Below are positions 42,713 through 50,003 of a stretch of DNA of 64,000 nucleotides, piece after piece (within the stretch, counting starts at the first letter, position 1; each line of letters starts with the position of its first letter). Location: assembly GCF_040560245.1 (NCBI RefSeq), contig NZ_JAKMWP010000011.1; one strand, written 5' to 3'. A program made the translations under genes and the position numbers. Below the pieces are notes generated by a model. The model was not told the origin of the DNA and did no database searches. It was given only the letters and a program-made list of their open reading frames with translations. This DNA is from Morganella sibonii (GTDB lineage: Bacteria > Pseudomonadota > Gammaproteobacteria > Enterobacterales > Enterobacteriaceae).

Positions 42713-43912
42713 TCAATTTAATACGGCCGGGCTTATCTTCTTCGGGTTAAACTGGCGGTAGAGTGCAGTCAGTGTAATCAGACCGATTGTACCGAGTAAA
42801 AACCAGGGAAGTTCAGGTAATTGCATTTCTTTACCCAAATCATACAGCCAGCCGCCGCCGGTATAGCCGATGGCACCGCCGAATGCCAGCCCGAGACGGC
42901 TGAAGCCCATGTAACTGCCGCGTGCACGCGGATCAGCCAGTGAGGCACTGAGTGTTTCCCGTGCCGGTTCGGCGATCACCGATCCTAAATAGAACAAACA
43001 GATAATCGCGAACAATACATGCAGTGAATGTGTCAGTGCGACCGGGAACATGCTCAGGCTCATCAGAAACAACCCGGCCATCAGACGGGTTTCCAGCCGG
43101 AAGCGTTTTTCACTCCAGCGTGCCAGCGGATACAGGAGCGTCAGTGATAAGGCGGCCTCAATGGCATACATCCATTTCACCGCTGCCGGGGTGCCTGCCA
43201 GTTCGTTGACGATAATAGGGAACATCAGCATCACCTGCACGGAGAGAATAAAGTAGCCGGTCAGTGTCAGCACATAGCGGGAGAAGCGTTTATCGCGCAG
43301 TACGCGGGTCAGACCCTCTCTGACCGGCGTACGGGTGGTGGAGATGCGGTAAGCGGGCAGTAACCAGGCGTTACACAGTGCGGTAATGATAAAAATTGCC
43401 GCGCCCACCCAGCAGACCAGATGGAAATCATAGATAAGCAGCCAGCTGCCGAGCAGAGCCCCGATCACCGCACCGGCACTGTCCTGCATCAGCAGCAGGG
43501 AGTAAAAACGACCGCGTTCATACGGTCGGGTCAGTTTGATTACCAGCGCGGTGCGCGGCGGGTCAAACAGTGTACCGCCGATGGCGGAAAGGACACAGGA
43601 CAGCCAGAGTATCCACGGCTCATCGGCCATGGCCATCAGGGCGAAGCCACCGGCACGGAGAAACATACCGATAACGATCATCGGTTTGGCGCCGAAACGG
43701 TCAGCAATGGCGCCGCCGAAAATGCCCAGCCCCTGCTGGACAAACTGACGCAGCCCCAGTGCAAACCCGACCACAATCCCCGCCCAGCCGAGTTGCTCAA
43801 CAAAGCGGATGGAGATCAGCGGGAAGACCACAAAGAAGCCGAGAACAACCAGCAGGTTATCCACCAGCAACCAGTACTTACCCAGTGTCCGGGCTTGTCT
43901 GACAAGTGACAT
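42713..43912 (-). CDS. mdtH: MdtH-like MFS multidrug efflux transporter
   Basis: The 399-residue protein has 12 helices and begins MSLVRQARTLGKYWLLVDNLLVVLG, typical of MdtH (E. coli 402 residues). The motif A loop appears as GGAIADRFGAKPMIVIGM. It belongs to the drug:H+ antiporters, and E. coli MdtH gives resistance to some quinolones when overproduced. It is divergent from rimJ, as in E. coli, and cotranscribed with yceB. Confidence 0.92.
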   Translation of the reverse strand: MSLVRQARTLGKYWLLVDNLLVVLGFFVVFPLISIRFVEQLGWAGIVVGFALGLRQFVQQGLGIFGGAIADRFGAKPMIVIGMFLRAGGFALMAMADEPWILWLSCVLSAIGGTLFDPPRTALVIKLTRPYERGRFYSLLLMQDSAGAVIGALLGSWLLIYDFHLVCWVGAAIFIITALCNAWLLPAYRISTTRTPVREGLTRVLRDKRFSRYVLTLTGYFILSVQVMLMFPIIVNELAGTPAAVKWMYAIEAALSLTLLYPLARWSEKRFRLETRLMAGLFLMSLSMFPVALTHSLHVLFAIICLFYLGSVIAEPARETLSASLADPRARGSYMGFSRLGLAFGGAIGYTGGGWLYDLGKEMQLPELPWFLLGTIGLITLTALYRQFNPKKISPAVLN

Positions 43913-44076
43913 TCAGCACCACATTAAATATTGAAAGGAATAGAAAAAAGGGAGATGATTACACTTTCTATTCTCTGCTTATTCCGCCCGTGATGACAGA
44001 GAATTCAGGATGATATTTTTTTATCGACGGAACGTGGTTAAGCACACCTTGATTACGGCCTTCTGAGAGAGGAATT

Positions 44077-44664
44077 ATGTTGTTCGGCTATCGCGCGAAT
44101 ACGCCGCAGCTTCGTTTTAACACGGACAGAATGGTGGTTCGTCTGGCTCATGAGCGGGACGCGTACCGCATCAGTGAATATTACTGTGATAATGAAGAAT
44201 TTCTGAAGCCATGGGAGCCTCTGCGCGACCGCAGCCATTATCATCCTTCCGGCTGGTCGTCGCGCTTACAGCTGATGACAGATATGCACCGGCAGGGCAC
44301 CGCATTTCATTTTCTGCTGCTGGATAAAGCGGAAAATGAGGTCATGGGCGTGGCGAACTACAGTAATGTTATCCGCGGTGTATTTCATGCCTGTTTTCTC
44401 GGTTATTCGCTGGGGGAAAAATGGCAGGGACAGCATTATATGCAGGAAGCGCTGGAACCGACTCTCCGCTATATGCAGCGCCAGCAGGGCATGCACCGGA
44501 TTATGGCAAACTATATGCCCCATAATCAGCGCAGCGGGCAGCTCCTCGCCCGGCTCGGGTTTGAGAAAGAGGGCTATGCAAAGGAGTATCTGATGATTAA
44601 CGGCCGGTGGCGCGACCATGTTCTGACCGCTCTCACCACTCCTGACTGGGTTAAGCCACGATAA
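44077..44664 (+). CDS. rimJ: Ribosomal protein uS5 N-acetyltransferase
   Basis: A GNAT-fold acetyltransferase of 195 residues, near the E. coli RimJ length of 194. It starts MLFGYRANTPQLRFNTDRMVV and shows GVANYSNVIRGVFHACFLGYS, the acetyl-CoA loop and MPHNQRSGQLLARLGFEKEG. It acetylates the N-terminal alanine of ribosomal protein S5. GAGAGAGGAATT precedes the ATG. The gene is divergent from mdtH and upstream of murJ. yceH and mviM, found between them in E. coli, are missing. Confidence 0.95.
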   Translation: MLFGYRANTPQLRFNTDRMVVRLAHERDAYRISEYYCDNEEFLKPWEPLRDRSHYHPSGWSSRLQLMTDMHRQGTAFHFLLLDKAENEVMGVANYSNVIRGVFHACFLGYSLGEKWQGQHYMQEALEPTLRYMQRQQGMHRIMANYMPHNQRSGQLLARLGFEKEGYAKEYLMINGRWRDHVLTALTTPDWVKPR

Positions 44665-44698
44665 CGGCGGGTTTTTCTGTTCCGCCCGCGTTATCGTG
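44657..44698 (+). repeat. Long inverted repeat spanning the rimJ stop codon
   Basis: CACGATAACG and CGTTATCGTG are perfect 10-bp arms, extended inward by further G:C pairs (CGGG with CCCG), giving a stem of about 14 pairs around a T-rich loop. The TAA of rimJ lies in the left arm. The right arm is not followed by a T run, so it is either an imperfect terminator or an mRNA-end structure. Confidence 0.75.
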
Positions 44699-44738
44699 AT
44701 ACTATTTCCGCCTTTGTTATCTGACCAGCACATTCAGC

Positions 44739-46274
44739 ATGAATTTATTGAAATCTCTCGCCGCCGTCAGCTCAATGACGATGTTTTCGCGCGTACTCGG
44801 CTTTATCCGCGATGCCATTATCGCCCGGATTTTCGGGGCATCGATGGCCGCCGATGCTTTCTTTGTCGCCTTTAAACTGCCGAATCTGCTGCGGCGGATT
44901 TTTGCCGAAGGGGCATTTTCCCAGGCTTTCGTGCCGATTTTATCCGAATATAAAACCCAGCAGGGTGATGAAGCCACCCGTACCTTTATTGCCTATGTCT
45001 CCGGGATGCTGACACTGTTCCTGGCCGTGGTCACGGTACTCGGGATACTCGCCGCGCCGTGGATTATCTATGTTACCGCTCCCGGGTTTACCGGTGATCA
45101 GGATAAATTCACGCTGACCACCAATCTGCTGAAAGTCACTTTCCCGTATATCTTTCTGATCTCCATTGCCTCACTGGCGGGGGGCGTACTCAATACCTGG
45201 AACCGTTTTTCGGTCCCGGCGTTTGCCCCGACTCTGCTGAATGTCAGTATGATCGGGTTTGCGTTATTTGCCGCGCCGTACTTTAATCCGCCGATTATGG
45301 CACTGGCGTGGGCGGTACTGGCTGGCGGAGTATTGCAGATTGCCTACCAGCTTCCGCACCTGAAAAAAATCGGTATGCTGGTGCTGCCGAGAGTTTCTTT
45401 CCGTAACAGCGGGGTCTGGCGGGTGATGAGACTGATGGGGCCGGCGATCCTCGGTGTCTCTGTCAGTCAGATTTCACTGATTATCAACACGATTTTTGCC
45501 TCATTCCTGGTGTCCGGTTCAGTTTCCTGGATGTATTACGCCGACCGTCTGATGGAACTGCCGTCCGGTGTGCTCGGGGTGGCACTGGGTACGATCCTGC
45601 TGCCGTCACTGGCGAAAAGCTTCTCCAAAGGCGATACCACCGAATACCGCAAACTGATGGACTGGGGGTTGCGTCTCTGCTTCCTGCTCGCTCTGCCGTG
45701 TGCGGTGGCGCTGGCCATTCTGGCGGAAGCGCTGACTGTCAGTCTGTTCCAGTACAAAAATTTCACCGCATTTGATGCCCTGATGACACAGCAGGCGCTG
45801 ATGGCTTACTGTGTTGGTCTGATGGGGATGATTGTGATTAAAGTGCTGGCACCGGGGTTCTACTCCCGCCAGAACATCAAAACACCGGTTAAAATTGCGA
45901 TTGCCACGCTGATCCTGACACAGCTGATGAACCTGGCGTTTATCGGGCCGTTTAAACACGCCGGTCTGGCGCTGTCGATTGGTATCGCGGCCTGTTTCAA
46001 CGCCTCGTTACTTTACTGGCAGCTGCGTAAGCAAAACATTTTCACTCCGTTACCGGGCTGGGGAAAATTCTTCCTCAAACTGGTGATTGCGATGCTGTTT
46101 ATGGCTGCGGTACTGGTCGGTATGATGTATCTGATGCCGGAATGGTCACAAGGCAATATGCTGATGCGGATGCTGCGCCTGATGGGCGTGGTGATAGCCG
46201 GTGCCGGTGCGTATTTTGCAGCACTATACGCGCTGGGTTTCCGCTTGCGGGACTTTGCACAGCGCAGCTTATAA
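44739..46274 (+). CDS. murJ: Lipid II flippase MurJ
   Basis: The 511-residue, 14-helix membrane protein of the MOP superfamily moves lipid II across the inner membrane for peptidoglycan synthesis. The start MNLLKSLAAVSSMTMFSRVLGFIRDAIIARIFG is the MurJ/MviN hallmark, holding the conserved Arg18 and Arg24 region, and DAFFVAFKLPNLLRRIFAEGAF follows. It is complete. It follows rimJ after 74 bases and ends before a strong terminator. Confidence 0.97.
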   Translation: MNLLKSLAAVSSMTMFSRVLGFIRDAIIARIFGASMAADAFFVAFKLPNLLRRIFAEGAFSQAFVPILSEYKTQQGDEATRTFIAYVSGMLTLFLAVVTVLGILAAPWIIYVTAPGFTGDQDKFTLTTNLLKVTFPYIFLISIASLAGGVLNTWNRFSVPAFAPTLLNVSMIGFALFAAPYFNPPIMALAWAVLAGGVLQIAYQLPHLKKIGMLVLPRVSFRNSGVWRVMRLMGPAILGVSVSQISLIINTIFASFLVSGSVSWMYYADRLMELPSGVLGVALGTILLPSLAKSFSKGDTTEYRKLMDWGLRLCFLLALPCAVALAILAEALTVSLFQYKNFTAFDALMTQQALMAYCVGLMGMIVIKVLAPGFYSRQNIKTPVKIAIATLILTQLMNLAFIGPFKHAGLALSIGIAACFNASLLYWQLRKQNIFTPLPGWGKFFLKLVIAMLFMAAVLVGMMYLMPEWSQGNMLMRMLRLMGVVIAGAGAYFAALYALGFRLRDFAQRSL

Positions 46275-46293
46275 GCTGTTTTTATTTCATTCT

Positions 46294-46320
46294 GACGGGG
46301 CTGATAACAGCCCCGTTTTT
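46294..46320 (+). terminator. Terminator of murJ
   Basis: ACGGGGCTG and CAGCCCCGT form a 9-bp stem with an ATAA loop, followed by TTTTTG. It lies about 20 bases after the stop. Confidence 0.9.
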
Positions 46321-46554
46321 GTATTTCCCGCCTGAATAATTAATATATTAATGTTATTAATCTTCTGATTTTAGATTATGCTTTTGTATCTTGCTGATTA
46401 TCATTGCAAAAAATATATTTAGTTTCATGGCTTTATCGATTCAGCTCAAAAAACCAGATTGCATCCCGTAAAATATCAGTTAATGCATCATCAGATGTAA
46501 TAACGGCAGATAAAAATAACATCAATAATGAAATAATAATATCATTATCTGATA

Positions 46555-46572
46555 TGTGTCATAAGTGACACA
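46555..46572 (+). promoter_or_regulatory. Perfect inverted repeat upstream of the organophosphate transporter
   Basis: TGTGTCATAAGTGACACA has 7-bp perfect arms around TAAG. It lies 215 bases before the ATG at 46787, in the 466-base AT-rich gap after murJ that otherwise shows no gene. The left part resembles a Pho-box half, but the second half is inverted, so I do not call it a Pho box. It is a candidate regulator site. Confidence 0.45.
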
Positions 46573-46786
46573 AAATAACAGGAAATCATATTTCACTGTA
46601 CAGAATCATAATTAAGGCTGATTACGGTGTTTACCGTATAACTTGAATATCGTCACGTCTTTCGCTTCCCGCCTGTAATAAAACAGTACGCTCTGTTGAG
46701 AAACAGTGTGTTATTTACTGATAACGACTCATGATAATGACATATAAAAACTAATCACTACTGATAATTGCAGTACGGAGAACGTA

Positions 46787-48133
46787 ATGGCTATATTTTC
46801 TGAATCGCCGGATAAACCGGTTACCATGAGTAAAAATGAAATCGACAAAACATACCGTTACTGGCGTTTGCATCTGATGATCGTCAGTTATATCGGTTAT
46901 GCGGTTTTTTATTTCACCAGAAAGAGTTTTAACTTTGTCATGCCGGAAATGCTGTCTGATCTGGGAATAACCAAAGCAGATATCGGGATGGTGGGAACGG
47001 CCTTCTATTTAACTTACGGGGCATCCAAATTTCTTTCCGGTATTATCGGTGACCGTTCAAATCCGCGCTGGTTTATGGGATTAGGTCTTATCATGACCGG
47101 TGTGGTGAATATTTTATTTGGCTTAACATCCTCTATTCCGGTATTTATTGCCTTATGGATGGTGAATGCGTTCTTTCAGGGCTGGGGCTGGCCGCCATGC
47201 TCTAAAATACTGAATACCTGGTATTCCCGTAATGAGCGTGGCTTCTGGTGGTCAATCTGGAATACATCCCATAATATCGGTGGTGCTATTATTCCGATTT
47301 TGTCCGGGAGTGTGGCGCTGTGGCTGGGCTGGCGTTACGGAATGATTATTCCCGGGGTGATCGCGATTGTTGTCGGCCTGCTGCTTTGTTTCTTACTGCG
47401 TGACCGTCCGCGCTCAATGGGACTGCCGACTGTCGGTGAATGGCGTAACGACCAGGTGGAAATTGCCCATGAAGAGCAGGGGCTTGGTTTATCGCGCTGG
47501 ACTATCCTCAAAGAATATATTTTTAAAAATAAGATCATCTGGGTACTGGCGCTTTCATATGCGGTAATTTATGTCATCCGTACCGGGATTAATGACTGGG
47601 GTAACTTATATCTGATTGAAACGCATCATTATGATTTGCTGACCGCGAATGCCACGGTAATGATGTTCGAAATCGGCGGTTTCTTTGGTGCGATTGTCGC
47701 CGGCTGGGGATCGGATTTATTATTCAAGGGTAACCGTTCACAGATGAACGTGATTTATACCCTGGGTATTATCATCTCAGCGGTATGTTTATGGGCTGTC
47801 CCGATCGACAGTAAATATGTGTTCTCCGCGTTGTTCTTCATGACCGGTTTCTTTATTTTCGGGCCGCAGTTCCTGATTGCGATGGCTGCCGCAGAAAACT
47901 CACATAAATATGCGTCCGGCGCATCAACCGGATTTGTCAGCTTATTTGCCTATATCGGGGCATCTGCTGCCGGTTATCCGCTGTCCAAAGTGATTGAGGG
48001 GTATCAGTGGAACGGATTCTACGGGTTGTTACTGATATTGTCTGTGGTGCTTGTGGTATTGCTGTTTATTGCCATGCAACTGCAATCAGCAAAAGCAAGA
48101 AAATTGCAGAAAAACAGTATAGTCACAAAGTAA
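46787..48133 (+). CDS. OPA-family MFS transporter (PgtP/UhpC-like organophosphate:phosphate antiporter)
   Basis: The 448 residues have 12 helices and the OPA signature: GYAVFYFTRKSFNFVMPEM, FQGWGWPPCSKILNTWYSRNERGFWWSIWNTSHNIGG, and FFIFGPQFLIAMAAAENSHKYASGASTG. The family exchanges sugar phosphates or phosphoglycerates for phosphate. UhpC, a close relative, is a sensor. No uhpAB or pgtABC regulatory genes are adjacent, so I expect a transporter, possibly for phosphoglycerate, rather than a UhpC sensor. ACGGAG lies seven bases before the ATG. Strong terminator after it. Confidence 0.85.
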   Translation: MAIFSESPDKPVTMSKNEIDKTYRYWRLHLMIVSYIGYAVFYFTRKSFNFVMPEMLSDLGITKADIGMVGTAFYLTYGASKFLSGIIGDRSNPRWFMGLGLIMTGVVNILFGLTSSIPVFIALWMVNAFFQGWGWPPCSKILNTWYSRNERGFWWSIWNTSHNIGGAIIPILSGSVALWLGWRYGMIIPGVIAIVVGLLLCFLLRDRPRSMGLPTVGEWRNDQVEIAHEEQGLGLSRWTILKEYIFKNKIIWVLALSYAVIYVIRTGINDWGNLYLIETHHYDLLTANATVMMFEIGGFFGAIVAGWGSDLLFKGNRSQMNVIYTLGIIISAVCLWAVPIDSKYVFSALFFMTGFFIFGPQFLIAMAAAENSHKYASGASTGFVSLFAYIGASAAGYPLSKVIEGYQWNGFYGLLLILSVVLVVLLFIAMQLQSAKARKLQKNSIVTK

Positions 48134-48156
48134 CGGACTGATAATATGGTGTACGG

Positions 48157-48185
48157 AGCCTGATGATAAACCATCAGGCTTTTTT
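48157..48185 (+). terminator. Terminator of the organophosphate transporter gene
   Basis: AGCCTGATG and CATCAGGCT form a 9-bp stem with an ATAAAC loop, followed by TTTTT. Confidence 0.9.
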
Positions 48186-48196
48186 ATATCCGGAAA

Positions 48197-48889
48197 TCAG
48201 CTGTATTTCTGTGTGCGGATAATCTCTCCGCTGTCACGGAATAACCGGTATGCTTCACCGTCGTTAAGTTGTGATAATATCGCCGGAGACTGTGTTGTCA
48301 GGTAAAATACAGTTTTCGGAAATGTCGCCTGCAGTAATGGAATACAGTGCTCATGCCACTGAATATTCAGATGACGCTCCGGCATAGAGATAAATACGAG
48401 ACCGTTAATTTCTTCCGGTTTTTCACTTTTACTGACTTTACTGTAACTGCTGATAATACGCCGGATTAATACCACCATCGAGAAAAGTCCCTGAGCGGCA
48501 GTATTTAACCCTTTATCTGCTATGGCAGCAGCAACATCATCAACCGGCGGGTCGAGAAACACGACCGGATGGTCATGAACAAACGGCCGGAAACGGTCAG
48601 AAATATCACCGGCGGGAATAATATAGTTATCTGTCCTCAGCTCCCGCAGAACCGGGGTGTGTTCTGTGCAATTCCTGAATGTCAGGTGAATATCATCGGT
48701 CTGCTGCCGGTAAATAACGCTGCTGGCGAAGTAACGCAGCTGGAACAGTGCGGTTAACAGCCCGTAGTTATCTGAATCATTATCACCGGTAAAACCGTAT
48801 ACGGTTTTATCCGCTGCGGTAATTATTTCTGTATTCCCGGCATTCCCGGCCATTTTCACATCAGAAAAACAGATTTTATTATCTGCCAT
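48197..48889 (-). CDS. ABC/SMC-like AAA pseudo-ATPase with all nucleotide motifs degenerate
   Basis: The 230-residue frame has a strong GGAGG ribosome site before its ATG. It aligns by eye with the compact ABC-type ATPases of the AAA_21/OLD-like group, in the right order. A Walker A relic GDNDSDNYGLLTALF (residues 35-49) has Asn41 and Tyr42 where Lys-Ser/Thr belong. The signature relic LNTAAQGLFSMVVLI (128-142) has Ala-Ala where Gly-Glu belong. The Walker B relic GLVFISMPERHL (163-174) has Ser-Met for Asp-Glu, and the H-loop relic LTTQSP (197-202) has Gln for His. The framework residues around each motif are kept and no frameshift or stop breaks it. I infer a folded protein that cannot hydrolyse ATP. 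Function unknown; a decaying gene is the alternative. Confidence 0.7.
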   Translation of the reverse strand: MADNKICFSDVKMAGNAGNTEIITAADKTVYGFTGDNDSDNYGLLTALFQLRYFASSVIYRQQTDDIHLTFRNCTEHTPVLRELRTDNYIIPAGDISDRFRPFVHDHPVVFLDPPVDDVAAAIADKGLNTAAQGLFSMVVLIRRIISSYSKVSKSEKPEEINGLVFISMPERHLNIQWHEHCIPLLQATFPKTVFYLTTQSPAILSQLNDGEAYRLFRDSGEIIRTQKYS

Positions 48890-49054
48890 AATCCCTCCTG
48901 TTATTTATCAGGGGAGCATAGCACCCGCTATCTCACAGCCGGGATATCAAAATGGCATACCGTACCTGCCGGAAAGAATGTAAGACAGGGTGACTGACAA
49001 CAGTGTTATTATGACAAAAATACTGATTGTTACTGCTGACGCCGGAGTTTTATT

Positions 49055-49930
49055 ATGCTGCACCAACACACTGTTTCTGATGCTGAACTTAACCTGGATA
49101 ACGGCGGTTATATTTCAATTGATATGTTTATCACACCGCCGTATGCCCGGAAGGTTATCAGTGCGTATAACAATCAGCTTACGGAATATCCGGCAGCGCT
49201 GCGCCACTGTATTTCATTACAGGTACTGAACCTCTCCTGTAATCAGCTGGCTGTCATTCCGCCGGATATTGCACAACTGTCCGCCTGTGAAATGCTGGAT
49301 CTGGGACATAATTGTATCGCGAATGTTCCGCCGGAAATCGGTGAACTGCATCAGCTGCAATATCTCTATCTCAGTGAAAACGGGTACAGCAGATTGCCGT
49401 CATCATTTTCCGGACTGAAAAATCTGCGTTATTTTAATGCAACGGATAATCATCTGACGGCAATACCGGAATGGTTTTCTGACATGGAGAAAATGGAAGA
49501 AATCCGGCTCTATAATAATCAGATCACGGCATTATCTGCGGCGGTCAGCGGACTGAAAAATACCCGTGAAATGCACCTGATGAATAATCAGATAACTGAA
49601 ATTCCGGATGAAATTGCTGCTATGGCAGAGCTGGGAATTCTTGACCTGAATAATAACCGGGTGGCATGTATTTCACCGGAAATAAGCCGGTTACAGCAAC
49701 TGACTACGCTGAACCTGCGTTTCAATGCACTGAAAAAATTACCGGAAAATACCGGGGACCTGTCATCCCTGTTATATCTGGATTTGCGTGCTAATCAGCT
49801 GAGTGCATTACCGGACAGCCTGGCAGAACTTACACAACTGCGTAAACTGGATCTGCGCTGGAATTGTTTTTCAGCTGTTCCGCCGGTGGCAGAAAAATTA
49901 CAGGCGGCAGGGTGCCGGGTCTTGTTGTAA
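49055..49930 (+). CDS. Cytosolic leucine-rich-repeat protein, ten 23-residue repeats
   Basis: The 291 residues have no signal peptide. From about residue 53 to 282 they form ten contiguous 23-residue repeats of the type LxxLxxLxLxxNxLxxLPxxIxxL, for example LQVLNLSCNQLAVIPPDI and LLYLDLRANQLSALPDSL. This is the SDS22/Shoc2-like class. The 20-residue IpaH effector class is different, and no E3 ligase domain follows. Such a solenoid should bind a partner protein. GGAG lies seven bases before the ATG. It is divergent from the pseudo-ATPase gene across 165 bases, so the two may share control. A strong terminator follows. Function unknown. Confidence 0.85.
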   Translation: MLHQHTVSDAELNLDNGGYISIDMFITPPYARKVISAYNNQLTEYPAALRHCISLQVLNLSCNQLAVIPPDIAQLSACEMLDLGHNCIANVPPEIGELHQLQYLYLSENGYSRLPSSFSGLKNLRYFNATDNHLTAIPEWFSDMEKMEEIRLYNNQITALSAAVSGLKNTREMHLMNNQITEIPDEIAAMAELGILDLNNNRVACISPEISRLQQLTTLNLRFNALKKLPENTGDLSSLLYLDLRANQLSALPDSLAELTQLRKLDLRWNCFSAVPPVAEKLQAAGCRVLL

Positions 49931-49946
49931 CAGATTCAGAAGACAA

Positions 49947-49976
49947 TAAAAAAGGAACCGGATGGTTCCTTTTTTG
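49947..49976. terminator. Bidirectional terminator between the LRR gene and argS
   Basis: AAGGAACC and GGTTCCTT form the stem with a GGAT-type loop, with A residues on the left and T residues on the right. Confidence 0.85.
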
Positions 49977-50003
49977 CAGAAATAATCACCGGTAATACCG
50001 GGA

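Noticed and set aside
46555..46572. Reading the dyad as a CRP or Pho box
   Set aside because: Half-site spacing fits neither TGTGA-N6-TCACA nor the direct-repeat Pho box.
48197..48889. Calling this gene a functional OLD/Septu-type defence ATPase
   Set aside because: All four nucleotide-handling motifs are replaced and no nuclease partner gene is adjacent.
49055..49930. Calling the LRR protein an IpaH/SspH-type secreted effector
   Set aside because: Repeats are 23 residues, not the 20-residue effector type, and no E3 ligase domain or secretion genes are present.
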